Assembly: GCF_047495875.1 (NCBI RefSeq) | Contig: NC_092467.1 | Location: 16,209,566 to 16,273,565 of the forward strand | Direction: 5' to 3' | DNA from: Pithys albifrons albifrons | Taxonomy: Eukaryota; Chordata; Aves; Passeriformes; Thamnophilidae | Length of the DNA stretch: 64,000 nucleotides | Shown: positions 54,201 to 58,200 of the stretch, in pieces | Numbering within the stretch: position 1 is the first letter of the stretch | How the letters are laid out: the number at the start of each line of letters is the position of its first letter | Program-made: the position numbers and the translations under genes | Notes under the pieces: model-generated | Databases searched by the model: none | What the model saw: only the letters and a program-made list of their open reading frames with translations | Told to the model about the DNA's origin: nothing

Positions 54201-55585
54201 CTAGGTTTGCTAACCTACTCTAAATTCTTTTCTGTTTATCTGCCTGTGCTATTGCAGTGGGTTGTTTTAATGTAGGTATGATTTCATCTACTTTATTTAG
54301 GAGTAGCTGTGCATAATCCCTTTTAATTATACTGATTTTCAACTGCTACCAGTTCAGTCATGTCTTGTACATTAACAGTGCCACATCCTGAAACATACTA
54401 AAACTGCAAATATTCAGGGATGGGAAGGTACCAGCCAAAAAAATATAGTGTGTGTCTGCCCGTTTTCTGTTTGGTGTCTTGGTTACAGCTGCATAGTACA
54501 TGTTTTACTGCTATTGAAATGCTAACACTTGGTTAGAGTAGGATACTCCTAGTATGCATACAAGCTCTCCCTAAAAATTGTTATGCCATTAAAATACCGA
54601 CTGCCAAAGGATCATTAATAAAGTCTTGCTGACTTCTCTTTATATGTAGTGCAAAGGTCCAGTTGCATCTATTTGTGTGTTTCTAGGTGATGCTGTGAGT
54701 CCAGCTTCAGAGAAGGACAATGATCCGTTAATTTCTGTAGGTGAAGACAGCTGTAAAATTAACTTACTTCCTGCAAAACCTAACCATCAGATTACCAGAG
54801 TCCCACTGCGGGTTCCAAGGACAAAAGCAGCTTCTCGCCCTGTGAGTCTGCCTGTAGACCGAATACTTCCTCCATGTGTTCTGAATGAAAGAAATTCACG
54901 AAATGCAGGCGCAGTAAGTTCAGAGAAGCTGGGCAGAAGCCCTACGATTGAAGAAGTTTCAGAGGTGAAGGCAGTCCCTGCTGTTAATCCCTGCTGTAGA
55001 TTTCCTTGTTATGATACCCAGATGCTGCGAAAAACTTGGGACAAGCAATATAAACAGTATGATATCACAGCAAGGACAGCAATGATCGTGACTAATGTAC
55101 CCCAGGAGAACCGAGCCCTTGAGAGTGGAACTGCAGGTGCTTTATCATCATCATCATGCACCACTGATAACTCAGTTACTGCCATTCTTCCTAGTAAGCC
55201 ATATTCTGTTGTTGGATCAGGAACGACAGCTACAGAAGAGAATGGTCCTGATGTTAATCCTCTTGCTGCCGTCAGGGCACCAAGAACATTGCAACCACCC
55301 CCAGGGACATTTTATAAACCACCTGGTAACAAATCCAAAGAAAATGGAGATGGTTCTTCTGCTAAAGCTTGTGCACCAACCAGTGCTGGCTCTGTTCTTC
55401 ACCAGGAAAATACTGTGAAACTGGCTAGGAGCTCTGCACTTCCAACAGGTGATCCTGAACAAAACACAAACGAACAGAAAGCTAGCTCAGAGGATATTCA
55501 CCTCACAGATCTGAAGCCTGCTTACCAGAGACTGAGACCAAAGAGGATCCAAGAACTGGAACACAGGGAAGCTCATTTTGTATAG
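8947..55585 (+). CDS. ARHGAP29: ARHGAP29, Rho GTPase-activating protein 29 (whole split gene, 23 coding exons)
   Basis: Complete coding region spread over 23 exons, listed individually below; summed length is 4,101 bases, 1,366 residues plus stop, with no frame conflict. Domain order is F-BAR/coiled coil (about 213-505), C1 zinc finger (H675, C686, C689, C700, C703, H708, C711, C719) and RhoGAP (about 733-948), with arginine finger R769 in GIYRVNG, K806/R810 in the VLKLYLRQ helix and N903 in NLGIIFGP. The C-terminus HFV resembles the PQFV PDZ ligand of the human protein, which binds PTPN13. Family knowledge: it accelerates GTP hydrolysis by RhoA most strongly, acts downstream of Rap1/RASIP1/RADIL in endothelial junctions, and matters in lip and palate formation. 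Tail motifs RPVSLPVDR and VRAPRTLQP, and [10 protein letters not shown] in the F-BAR, separate it from the paralogues ARHGAP45 and GMIP. From memory the human protein is 1,261 residues, so this one is longer, mostly in linker and tail. Confidence 0.96.
10039..10069. repeat. Perfect 10-bp stem, 11-base loop hairpin
   Basis: TTTCAGTGTC at 10039-10048 is the exact reverse complement of GACACTGAAA at 10060-10069. The loop is 11 bases. No repeat family was recognised; it may be chance or a short RNA stem in the intron-2 transcript. Confidence 0.5.
14597..14621 (+). repeat. G-run tract, G-quadruplex candidate
   Basis: Runs of 4, 9 and 6 guanines (14597-14600, 14606-14614, 14616-14621) are separated by CTTTT and A. 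Split into four G-runs, this satisfies the usual intramolecular quadruplex pattern. The G-rich strand is the one present in the nascent ARHGAP29 transcript. Confidence 0.6.
15621..15730. repeat. Nested inverted repeat / hairpin
   Basis: GATCTGCCTGAAAA (15627-15640) and its exact reverse complement TTTTCAGGCAGATC (15715-15728) flank about 74 bases. Between them lies a diverged central copy of the same palindromic unit (about 15663-15682) and an inner AAGAAAG/CTTTCTT stem. ACTAGTTTT precedes both the central and right copies. The arrangement suggests a small hairpin-type element (MITE-like) or a structured intronic RNA. No known family was recognised. Confidence 0.5.
21265..21651 (+). mobile_element. 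CR1 LINE 3' fragment (sense to ARHGAP29)
   Basis: 5'-truncated CR1 non-LTR retrotransposon of about 390 bp. It encodes the end of ORF2 ([12 protein letters not shown], then [25 protein letters not shown]) and ends with the CR1 3' UTR signature, CCAACCCAAC followed by two and a half ATTCTATG units at 21633-21651. A frame stays open from 21287 to 21541. The left edge is uncertain within about 20 bases. It is a dead fossil lying inside intron 2, with no reverse transcriptase core. Confidence 0.93.
23095..23150. promoter_or_regulatory. Paired RFX X-box-like motifs with an inverted CCAAT box
   Basis: GATGCCATGGCAAC (23095-23108) and GTTGCCGTGGTAAT (23113-23126) each come within two bases of the palindromic RFX consensus GTTRCCATGGYAAC. 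An inverted CCAAT box (ATTGG, 23146-23150) follows 19 bases after the second. RFX plus NF-Y spacing of this sort is known from X-Y modules. Function here is inference; no expression evidence is available. Confidence 0.45.
27118..27590 (+). mobile_element. Possible worn solo LTR-like sequence
   Basis: This tract differs in texture from its AT-rich surroundings. It begins near TGTTAGGGGTCC, has a TATA-like CATAAAAG near 27392, a R/U5-like stretch with three TAGACTA copies (about 27494-27516), and near 27568 TTCTTGGTGAACC, reminiscent of the TTGGTGACCC end of some endogenous retroviral LTRs. I see no gag, pol or env frame and no clear terminal inverted ends or target duplication. The call is weak; plain unique intron is the alternative. 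Confidence 0.25.
30284..30427 (+). CDS. ARHGAP29: ARHGAP29 exon 3, residues 88-135
   Basis: 144 bases between TTTTTTCAG and AAAG|GTAAGG, phase 1 to phase 1. It encodes an acidic start, then [37 protein letters not shown]. This helical segment before the F-BAR region is conserved with human ARHGAP29 (RLEELLRVLKSIMNKHQ) and with ARHGAP45. Both edges share the same phase, so skipping would keep the frame. Confidence 0.95.
30428..37859 (+). other. ARHGAP29: ARHGAP29 intron 3 (7.4 kb)
   Basis: From GTAAGG at 30428 to TTATCTAAG at 37859. It contains one CR1 fragment (31556-32525). The rest is AT-rich with no recognised exon. A weak X-box-like GTTGTTATGGTAAC lies near 31394. Short open frames of up to 100 codons outside the CR1 have no recognisable content. 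Confidence 0.7.
31556..32525 (+). mobile_element. CR1 LINE fragment with end of the reverse transcriptase (sense to ARHGAP29)
   Basis: About 970 bp. The 5' part decodes as the CR1 reverse transcriptase from the LLFN...GD region (31588 onwards) through the catalytic box and the C-terminal HLSYEDRL and RFRLD-like stretches, though frameshifts and stops break it up. The 3' end, CCAACCCAAACCATTCTATGATTCTTTGG, carries the CR1 octamer (written in pieces: CCAACCCAAACC, ATTCTATG, ATTCTTTG). The box expected to read FADD reads FDAD here, so it is inactive. It appears older than the 21-kb copy, judging by its damage. Confidence 0.9.
37860..37956 (+). CDS. ARHGAP29: ARHGAP29 exon 4, residues 136-167
   Basis: 97 bases; acceptor TATCTAAG, donor AAACGT|GTAAGT. 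It encodes [18 protein letters not shown] followed by [14 protein letters not shown], closely matching the human VNFTEVNEEN and [10 protein letters not shown] segments. Phase 1 in, phase 2 out. Confidence 0.95.
37957..38314 (+). other. ARHGAP29: ARHGAP29 intron 4
   Basis: 358-base intron, GTAAGT to TTCTGGCAG. Nothing beyond splice signals was recognised. Confidence 0.8.
38315..38387 (+). CDS. ARHGAP29: ARHGAP29 exon 5, residues 168-192
   Basis: 73 bases encoding [20 protein letters not shown] then RRSR. FLMGDV and LPVSR are shared with human ARHGAP29, and FLMGEV with ARHGAP45. Donor CGG|GTAGGC; the exon ends in phase 0. Confidence 0.95.
38388..41417 (+). other. ARHGAP29: ARHGAP29 intron 5 (3 kb)
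   Basis: AT-rich intron from GTAGGC to TACACCAG. I see no exon, repeat family member or structured RNA in it. Confidence 0.7.
41418..41478 (+). CDS. ARHGAP29: ARHGAP29 exon 6, residues 193-212
   Basis: 61 bases encoding [20 protein letters not shown], matching human SFENVSVES. Acceptor GTACACCAG, donor CAAG|GTAGGC; phase 0 in, 1 out. Reading on past the donor stays open for some distance, but the next exon joins in frame and restores the conserved sequence. Confidence 0.93.
41479..41961 (+). other. ARHGAP29: ARHGAP29 intron 6
   Basis: 483-base intron, GTAGGC to TTATTTGCAG. No other feature seen. Confidence 0.8.
41962..42099 (+). CDS. ARHGAP29: ARHGAP29 exon 7, F-BAR start, residues 213-258
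   Basis: 138 bases encoding an acidic lead-in ([20 protein letters not shown]) and the first F-BAR helix with [26 protein letters not shown] domains form curved antiparallel dimers that sit on membranes. Donor GTGG|GTGAGT; phase 1 in and out. Human ALSYAKTWSKYTKN aligns without gaps. Confidence 0.96.
42377..42441 (+). CDS. ARHGAP29: ARHGAP29 exon 8, F-BAR, residues 259-280
   Basis: 65 bases encoding [21 protein letters not shown], part of an F-BAR helix equivalent to human RNMVKLAEATRTNI. Acceptor TTTTTTTAACAG; donor CCAG|GTGAGT; ends in phase 0. The intron before it (42100-42376) is 277 bases with nothing recognised. Confidence 0.94.
42442..42897 (+). other. ARHGAP29: ARHGAP29 intron 8
   Basis: 456-base AT-rich intron, GTGAGT to AATTTTTAG. 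No other feature seen. Confidence 0.8.
42898..43008 (+). CDS. ARHGAP29: ARHGAP29 exon 9, F-BAR, residues 281-317
   Basis: 111 bases, phase 0 to 0. It encodes [20 protein letters not shown] and then [13 protein letters not shown], the conserved MPLQSLFTNAL / AALQANKFVQ block of ARHGAP29. Donor CAG|GTAAGC. Confidence 0.96.
43139..43219 (+). CDS. ARHGAP29: ARHGAP29 exon 10, F-BAR, residues 318-344
   Basis: 81 bases, phase 0 to 0, encoding [20 protein letters not shown] then QREQKKM. Acceptor CCTATTTAG. The donor is weak (ATG|GTTGGT). A donor four bases later (GTTG|GTAATT), paired with an acceptor four bases later in exon 11, would change one residue (Q to V) and keep the frame; see findings. 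Highly charged coiled-coil composition. Intron 9 (43009-43138) is 130 bases and featureless. Confidence 0.9.
43504..43692 (+). CDS. ARHGAP29: ARHGAP29 exon 11, F-BAR coiled coil, residues 345-407
   Basis: 189 bases, phase 0 to 0. It encodes [33 protein letters not shown] and [26 protein letters not shown] and RAEEEHLS are near-identical to human ARHGAP29 and distinguish it from ARHGAP45. Acceptor ATTCTCCAG, donor AAAG|GTAGAA. The preceding intron (43220-43503, 284 bases) shows nothing else. Confidence 0.96.
43936..44073 (+). CDS. ARHGAP29: ARHGAP29 exon 12, F-BAR coiled coil, residues 408-453
   Basis: 138 bases, phase 0 to 0, encoding [40 protein letters not shown] and LTLKA. It aligns with human EEANELYKVCVTNVEERRN and FQCDLTLKA. 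Acceptor GTTTTCTCCAG, donor AGCT|GTAAGC. The preceding intron (43693-43935) is 243 bases. Confidence 0.96.
44074..45374 (+). other. ARHGAP29: ARHGAP29 intron 12
   Basis: 1.3-kb intron, GTAAGC to CTCAACAG, containing a short CA-rich stretch (about 44710-44725). No exon or repeat family recognised. Confidence 0.75.
45375..45565 (+). CDS. ARHGAP29: ARHGAP29 exon 13, F-BAR end, residues 454-516
   Basis: 191 bases encoding [40 protein letters not shown] and a Ser-rich exit ([13 protein letters not shown]). The SLC(E/D)SAKLYDPGQ motif is a hallmark shared by the whole ARHGAP29/ARHGAP45/GMIP family and marks the end of the F-BAR region. Donor GATGG|GTAAGA; phase 0 in, 2 out. Confidence 0.96.
45566..47356 (+). 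other. ARHGAP29: ARHGAP29 intron 13
   Basis: 1.8-kb intron, GTAAGA to CTTCCTGAAG. It holds a perfect palindrome (46927-46948) and a minus-strand open frame of 103 codons (46790-47101) with no recognised domain, not called as a gene. Confidence 0.7.
46927..46948. repeat. Perfect 22-bp palindrome, no spacer
   Basis: CTGTGCTTTTT at 46927-46937 is followed directly by its exact reverse complement AAAAAGCACAG at 46938-46948. No repeat family recognised. Confidence 0.7.
47357..47523 (+). CDS. ARHGAP29: ARHGAP29 exon 14, disordered linker, residues 517-572
   Basis: 167 bases encoding [20 protein letters not shown] and [20 protein letters not shown], then basic [15 protein letters not shown]. Poorly conserved against human, as expected for the linker between F-BAR and C1. 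The RxKRSSS-type stretch is a plausible phosphorylation site for basophilic kinases (inference). Acceptor TTCCTGAAG, donor CAAG|GTAGTT; phase 2 in, 1 out. Confidence 0.88.
47524..48053 (+). other. ARHGAP29: ARHGAP29 intron 14
   Basis: 530-base AT-rich intron, GTAGTT to CAAAAGCAG. No other feature seen. Confidence 0.8.
48054..48179 (+). CDS. ARHGAP29: ARHGAP29 exon 15, linker, residues 573-614
   Basis: 126 bases, phase 1 in and out. It encodes [20 protein letters not shown] then [25 protein letters not shown] and [13 protein letters not shown] match human FIRSW and [14 protein letters not shown]. Its Ser/Gly-rich acidic composition suggests disorder and phosphorylation. Donor CCCAG|GTACAG. 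Confidence 0.94.
48351..48449 (+). CDS. ARHGAP29: ARHGAP29 exon 16, linker, residues 615-647
   Basis: 99 bases, phase 1 in and out, encoding [20 protein letters not shown] then [36 protein letters not shown] is almost identical in human ARHGAP29, so this linker piece is under strong constraint. RRLPRTPS and PPSPS look like kinase or docking sites (inference). The preceding intron (48180-48350) is 171 bases. Confidence 0.96.
48450..49876 (+). other. ARHGAP29: ARHGAP29 intron 16
   Basis: 1.4-kb AT-rich intron, GTAATG to TCTCTCCAG. No exon or repeat family recognised. Confidence 0.75.
49877..50040 (+). CDS. ARHGAP29: ARHGAP29 exon 17, first half of C1 domain, residues 648-702
   Basis: 164 bases; donor GAG|GTAAGT. 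It encodes a Ser/Thr lead-in, [15 protein letters not shown], and the first C1 zinc ligands H675, C686, C689 and C700. Human reads TLMSKAALTHKFRKL here. C1 fingers of this subfamily are usually atypical, lacking phorbol-ester binding, and help fold or target the protein; that is family knowledge, not visible here. Confidence 0.96.
50291..50479 (+). CDS. ARHGAP29: ARHGAP29 exon 18, end of C1 and start of RhoGAP, residues 703-765
   Basis: 189 bases, phase 0 to 0. The remaining zinc ligands are C703, H708, C711 and C719 with the x4, x2 and x7 spacing of C1 fingers. Then comes [34 protein letters not shown], the N-terminal RhoGAP helix. Acceptor CTCCCCTGTAG, donor CAAG|GTATAC. The preceding intron (50041-50290) is 250 bases. 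Confidence 0.97.
50630..50767 (+). CDS. ARHGAP29: ARHGAP29 exon 19, RhoGAP catalytic arginine exon, residues 766-811
   Basis: 138 bases, phase 0 to 0. It opens with GIYRVNG, whose R769 is the arginine finger that completes the GTPase active site. It ends with [13 protein letters not shown], containing the conserved K806 and R810. All catalytic residues are intact, so the protein should be an active GAP. Residues in between ([20 protein letters not shown]) look more like ARHGAP45 than human ARHGAP29 as I remember them. The preceding intron (50480-50629) is 150 bases. Confidence 0.97.
50768..52131 (+). other. ARHGAP29: ARHGAP29 intron 19
   Basis: 1.4-kb intron, GTATGC to TTTCTTCAG. A 146-codon open frame across the exon 19/intron boundary is in a different frame from the gene and carries no domain. 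No repeat family recognised. Confidence 0.75.
52132..52364 (+). CDS. ARHGAP29: ARHGAP29 exon 20, RhoGAP, residues 812-888
   Basis: 233 bases encoding [32 protein letters not shown], a basic loop (PKSKKRQS), [20 protein letters not shown] and [14 protein letters not shown] is a RhoGAP core motif. SQHVNEE and CIELNRI match human ARHGAP29 (IQHVNEE, CIEINRI), identifying the paralogue. Donor CACAG|GTGAGA; phase 0 in, 2 out. Confidence 0.97.
52365..53122 (+). other. ARHGAP29: ARHGAP29 intron 20
   Basis: 758-base intron, GTGAGA to CCTTATGCAG. No other feature seen. Confidence 0.8.
53123..53429 (+). CDS. ARHGAP29: ARHGAP29 exon 21, end of RhoGAP, residues 889-991
   Basis: 307 bases. It encodes [40 protein letters not shown] and [18 protein letters not shown], the last RhoGAP helices, then a low-conservation stretch. 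N903 in NLGIIFGP is the invariant asparagine that contacts the GTPase. Donor GAA|GTGAGT. If the donor is ignored, translation continues 15 codons to a TAA at 53475-53477, followed by AATAAA at 53518; see findings. Confidence 0.96.
53518..53523 (+). terminator. ARHGAP29: Intronic poly(A) signal AATAAA in intron 21
   Basis: Canonical AATAAA in the 166-base intron 21, 41 bases after the read-through stop codon and followed by T/G-rich sequence. Use of this site would give a short mRNA ending after the RhoGAP domain. Use is not shown by sequence. Confidence 0.4.
53596..53704 (+). CDS. ARHGAP29: ARHGAP29 exon 22, tail, residues 992-1027
   Basis: 109 bases encoding [20 protein letters not shown] then [16 protein letters not shown]; weakly conserved. 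The acceptor is a tandem TAG|CAG|G: using the first AG (53592) adds one Gln. Donor ACTG|GTTAGT; phase 0 in, 1 out. Probably disordered. Confidence 0.82.
53705..54084 (+). other. ARHGAP29: ARHGAP29 intron 22
   Basis: 380-base intron, GTTAGT to TTCCCCCAG, with an A/C-rich stretch near 53958-53985. No other feature seen. Confidence 0.8.
54085..54204 (+). CDS. ARHGAP29: ARHGAP29 exon 23, tail, residues 1028-1067
   Basis: 120 bases, phase 1 in and out, so a frame-neutral cassette. It encodes [20 protein letters not shown] then [18 protein letters not shown]. Acceptor GTTTCCCCCAG is strong; donor CTAG|GTTTGC is weak. Little conservation with human is visible. Its reality rests on frame, the acceptor and the fit to exon 24. 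Confidence 0.8.
54205..54686 (+). other. ARHGAP29: ARHGAP29 intron 23
   Basis: 482-base intron, GTTTGC to GTTTCTAG. No other feature seen. Confidence 0.8.
54687..55585 (+). CDS. ARHGAP29: ARHGAP29 exon 24 coding part, C-terminal tail, residues 1068-1366
   Basis: 899 coding bases to TAG at 55583-55585. The tail is Ser/Pro/Thr-rich and likely disordered, with islands shared with human: [50 protein letters not shown] with TFYKPPG, and [13 protein letters not shown]. The final residues AHFV keep the C-terminal Phe-Val of the human PQFV, known to bind the PTPN13 PDZ domain. Acceptor GTTTCTAG. Confidence 0.96.
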
Positions 55586-55792
55586 GGTGCAAATTTCTCT
55601 TGGACTGTATGCAATTTGTTGATGTTGCCGGTGGAGGCTTCCCTTTGCCCCCTTATCCTTTGCCTTCACTTTAGAATCCCACTTTTGTGCCATATTGGAG
55701 TTATTTTTATATATGCAGCATTTTAAAACCAGGGGGAGGGCTGGGGAATTGTGAATGAGGTAAGTCAAACTTTTTGTAGTTGAGTAGCTTTC

Positions 55793-55798
55793 AATAAA
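55793..55798 (+). terminator. ARHGAP29: Poly(A) signal AATAAA, proximal
   Basis: AATAAA about 208 bases after the stop codon; the first canonical hexamer in the 3' UTR. Confidence 0.5.
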
Positions 55799-55925
55799 GA
55801 TGTAATACATTCCCAGTGTAGATATAGTTAAAGATTTCATTGAATAAGACACTGAGCTTCATTTCATTGTGTGGAATGGAGTGTTTATTCGTAGAGAAAC
55901 AGCTATTTTTCTTAATAGATGTTAT

Positions 55926-55931
55926 AATAAA
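55926..55931 (+). terminator. ARHGAP29: Poly(A) signal AATAAA, second
   Basis: Second canonical AATAAA, 340 bases after the stop codon. A variant ATTAAA follows at 56022-56027. Confidence 0.45.
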
Positions 55932-56578
55932 AATGGAAGATTTAATGTTCACCGTCTAAGCATAAACCAAAGCTTGTGCTTTGCTCTGTAAAAGCATTTG
56001 TTCATTTTTCTAATTTGTGCAATTAAAGCTTTGCTTATGAACAGACTTACATACTGGCCAGCATGGCCATAATTATGTATCATATGTGTATATTTTAAGC
56101 AGACTTGGTTATCTGTTGCCAGTTTTCTATGTTGTCAGTTTAATATTTTTTTTTGTACAGCGAGGATGCACTTACTGAGCTTTACTATTCAGAAGCAGCA
56201 ATCAATTCACATCTGGTTTCTTGTATAGCTTAGCAAGTGCGGCAAATGTGCACAGCCTGTTTTGTTTGGATGCCCTGCTGGAGAGCCTATCAGTTGCAGT
56301 GGTGCTGTCTTTCCCAGGTGGATGAAAAGGCAGTGATTTGCTTGCTATAGATCAGTTTCACCACTTAAGCTGGTGTAACTGAAATGAAGAGCATAGTTTC
56401 CAAGATTCAGTGAAAGCTGAAAATAACCAAAAATCTGCATTAGTAGGTGCATCTAATGGTTTTCACTTTGTATTAAATGGTTTTAATGTGTACACTGTGT
56501 TATATTTGCTTTAAAATATATTAATGTGTTAACATTTCAGTGACTCTATGGTTTCTATATCTGGATTTCTTCTAACTT

Positions 56579-56584
56579 ATTAAA
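56579..56584 (+). terminator. ARHGAP29: Poly(A) signal ATTAAA, distal candidate
   Basis: ATTAAA followed 25-65 bases later by T/G-rich sequence (CTCTGTCTTCTGGGGCTGGG and on), the usual downstream element. This is the best candidate for the distal transcript end. Confidence 0.45.
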
Positions 56585-56649
56585 ATACAGACATTTGGCC
56601 TTTGCAATAGTCTGATACTCTGCTGCCTCTGTCTTCTGGGGCTGGGGGT

Positions 56650-57690
56650 GGAATGCTTCTCCTTAGAGGATTACAGTTCTCATGACCCTCTTTCACATAC
56701 TGTAGAGCACAGTTACTTTGCCGTGGTACTTTCTACTGATGTAAGAATGAAGAGGATTCCCAAAGGACAGCAAAAGCAAAGAATCACTTTTTTTTTTTTT
56801 TACATTGTGAAATACACTGGACTTTCTTACTCCTTTACCTTTACCCATCTTCCCAAAACATCCCAAATAGAATCCCAAATTCCCATCAGTGGACATAATC
56901 TGATTTTAATTTCCAGAACAAGAGATACTCGACTCACAAAGCTGAACTTCTGATTCGATATCACGTTTCCACGGAAGCCTGGCTTGCATTCTTGGTACAA
57001 GCCATGCTATCACTAGATGGTTCTGGCCATGCAGGACCTGTTTCTGGGGGGAGCTGCCTCATCCTGCAGAAAAGCTGAAGATCCCAGATGCTGCTGTGTG
57101 CCCATACTGGTGGTGTGAGCTGCATAACACAGTAAGTGGAGGGGTAAAGACTTCTTGATGTAGATGGAAGTTTGTTCTACTTTGACAATAGAGGAGTGGA
57201 ATATAATCCACACAACTGGTAATGAATCATTACAGATACTGTAGCAGAACTTAAAAGCACAGCTGTGAAAGGATGGTGCTGGTCTGTCTTGATTAGGGCA
57301 ACAAGATGGCAAAATAATTTGTGAATTACCATTAAATTTATAAATCTATGTGTTTTAGCGTGTCTGGCACTGACTATGCTAATGGCTTAAGAAACAAGTT
57401 TTCTCTGTTTAATAATTTCTTAATTTGATAAGCCTGTTCCCCTAGTGGGATGGAGGATCTCTGGTACTCCCCAGAGCAGGCTGCTGAGATGGAGAATTTT
57501 ATTACCGAATACTACTAATCTGTGAGAAACAGACAAATGTTTCTTAATCAAGTCATAATAGCAGTTACTACTACTAGTTGTTGCTATACTGCTTTTTATA
57601 TATTATCTCCTTCTAGGTTTTGCTGCTGTGAGAGGTTTCTGCCCCTTGAGATGCAGTTGGGGTTTCTGTTCCGTGCTCACAGCGGGGCCG
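56650..57690. other. Intergenic, no gene recognised
   Basis: About 1 kb between the ARHGAP29 3' end and the next GC-rich island. It has a T-tract at 56789-56801 and short open frames without recognisable content. Nothing else seen. Confidence 0.6.
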
Positions 57691-58200
57691 GCGGGGCTGT
57701 GCGTCCCCACTGTCAGTGCTCCTAACTCGCTTTATTTCATGGAAAATGCTAACTTCAAAAGATGAATCACGCGCCTCCCAGCTTTTTAATGCCTTCGCCC
57801 GGTTTTATGCAATACAGACGCAAGGACGCTTCTTTGGAAATAAAACCTTTGGAGCCCGTGTGGGAGCTGTGTCCCCGCTGCCCCGCGCGGGGCCGGGGCT
57901 GTCCCGGGGCGCTCCCGCCAGGCCGGGGAACAGGTCAAGGGGGCCAGCGGGGGAACTGCGAGGCAGCGGCTTAAGGGCCGGGGCCTGCCTGCTTAACTTG
58001 TAAACTCGTACACGTTCGCCCGTTGTGTTCGGGCCCGTGCCCTGAGGTGGAGGGAGCGCCTGGGCCGGCACGGGCAGGGCATGCAGGGCCGTGAGGAGCC
58101 GTGCGGGGCCACGAGGGGCTGTGCGGAGCCGTGAGGGGCCGGCCGCGGCACAGGCTTTGGCTTCCTTTTGGACTGGAAGTGTTACTAATGACCCCTGTGG
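57680..58200. promoter_or_regulatory. Orphan GC-rich CpG island
   Basis: GC-rich and CpG-rich block in AT-rich surroundings, densest at 57860-58150, about 2.1 kb past the ARHGAP29 stop codon. It has GC-box-like GGGGCCGGGGC runs but no TATA box and no protein frame I recognise on either strand. It could be the promoter of a lncRNA or of an alternative distant transcript, an enhancer CpG island, or GC-biased drift around the tandem repeat it contains. Confidence 0.55.
58081..58140 (+). repeat. 10-bp tandem repeat, six units
   Basis: Six consecutive 10-base units of the form GTG(A/C)GGGGCC: ATGCAGGGCC, GTGAGGAGCC, GTGCGGGGCC, ACGAGGGGCT, GTGCGGAGCC, GTGAGGGGCC. The A/C alternation at unit position 4 hints at a 20-bp higher-order unit. 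It lies at the right side of the orphan CpG island. Confidence 0.85.

Larger units (their letters stand above)
55586..56605 (+). other. ARHGAP29: ARHGAP29 3' UTR (extent approximate)
   Basis: AT-rich sequence after the stop codon with several poly(A) hexamers (55793, 55926, 56022, 56579) and T-rich or TTTGTA-like stretches. I end it just after the last hexamer because T/G-rich sequence (about 56608-56648) follows. Transcript ends cannot be fixed without RNA data. Confidence 0.6.
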
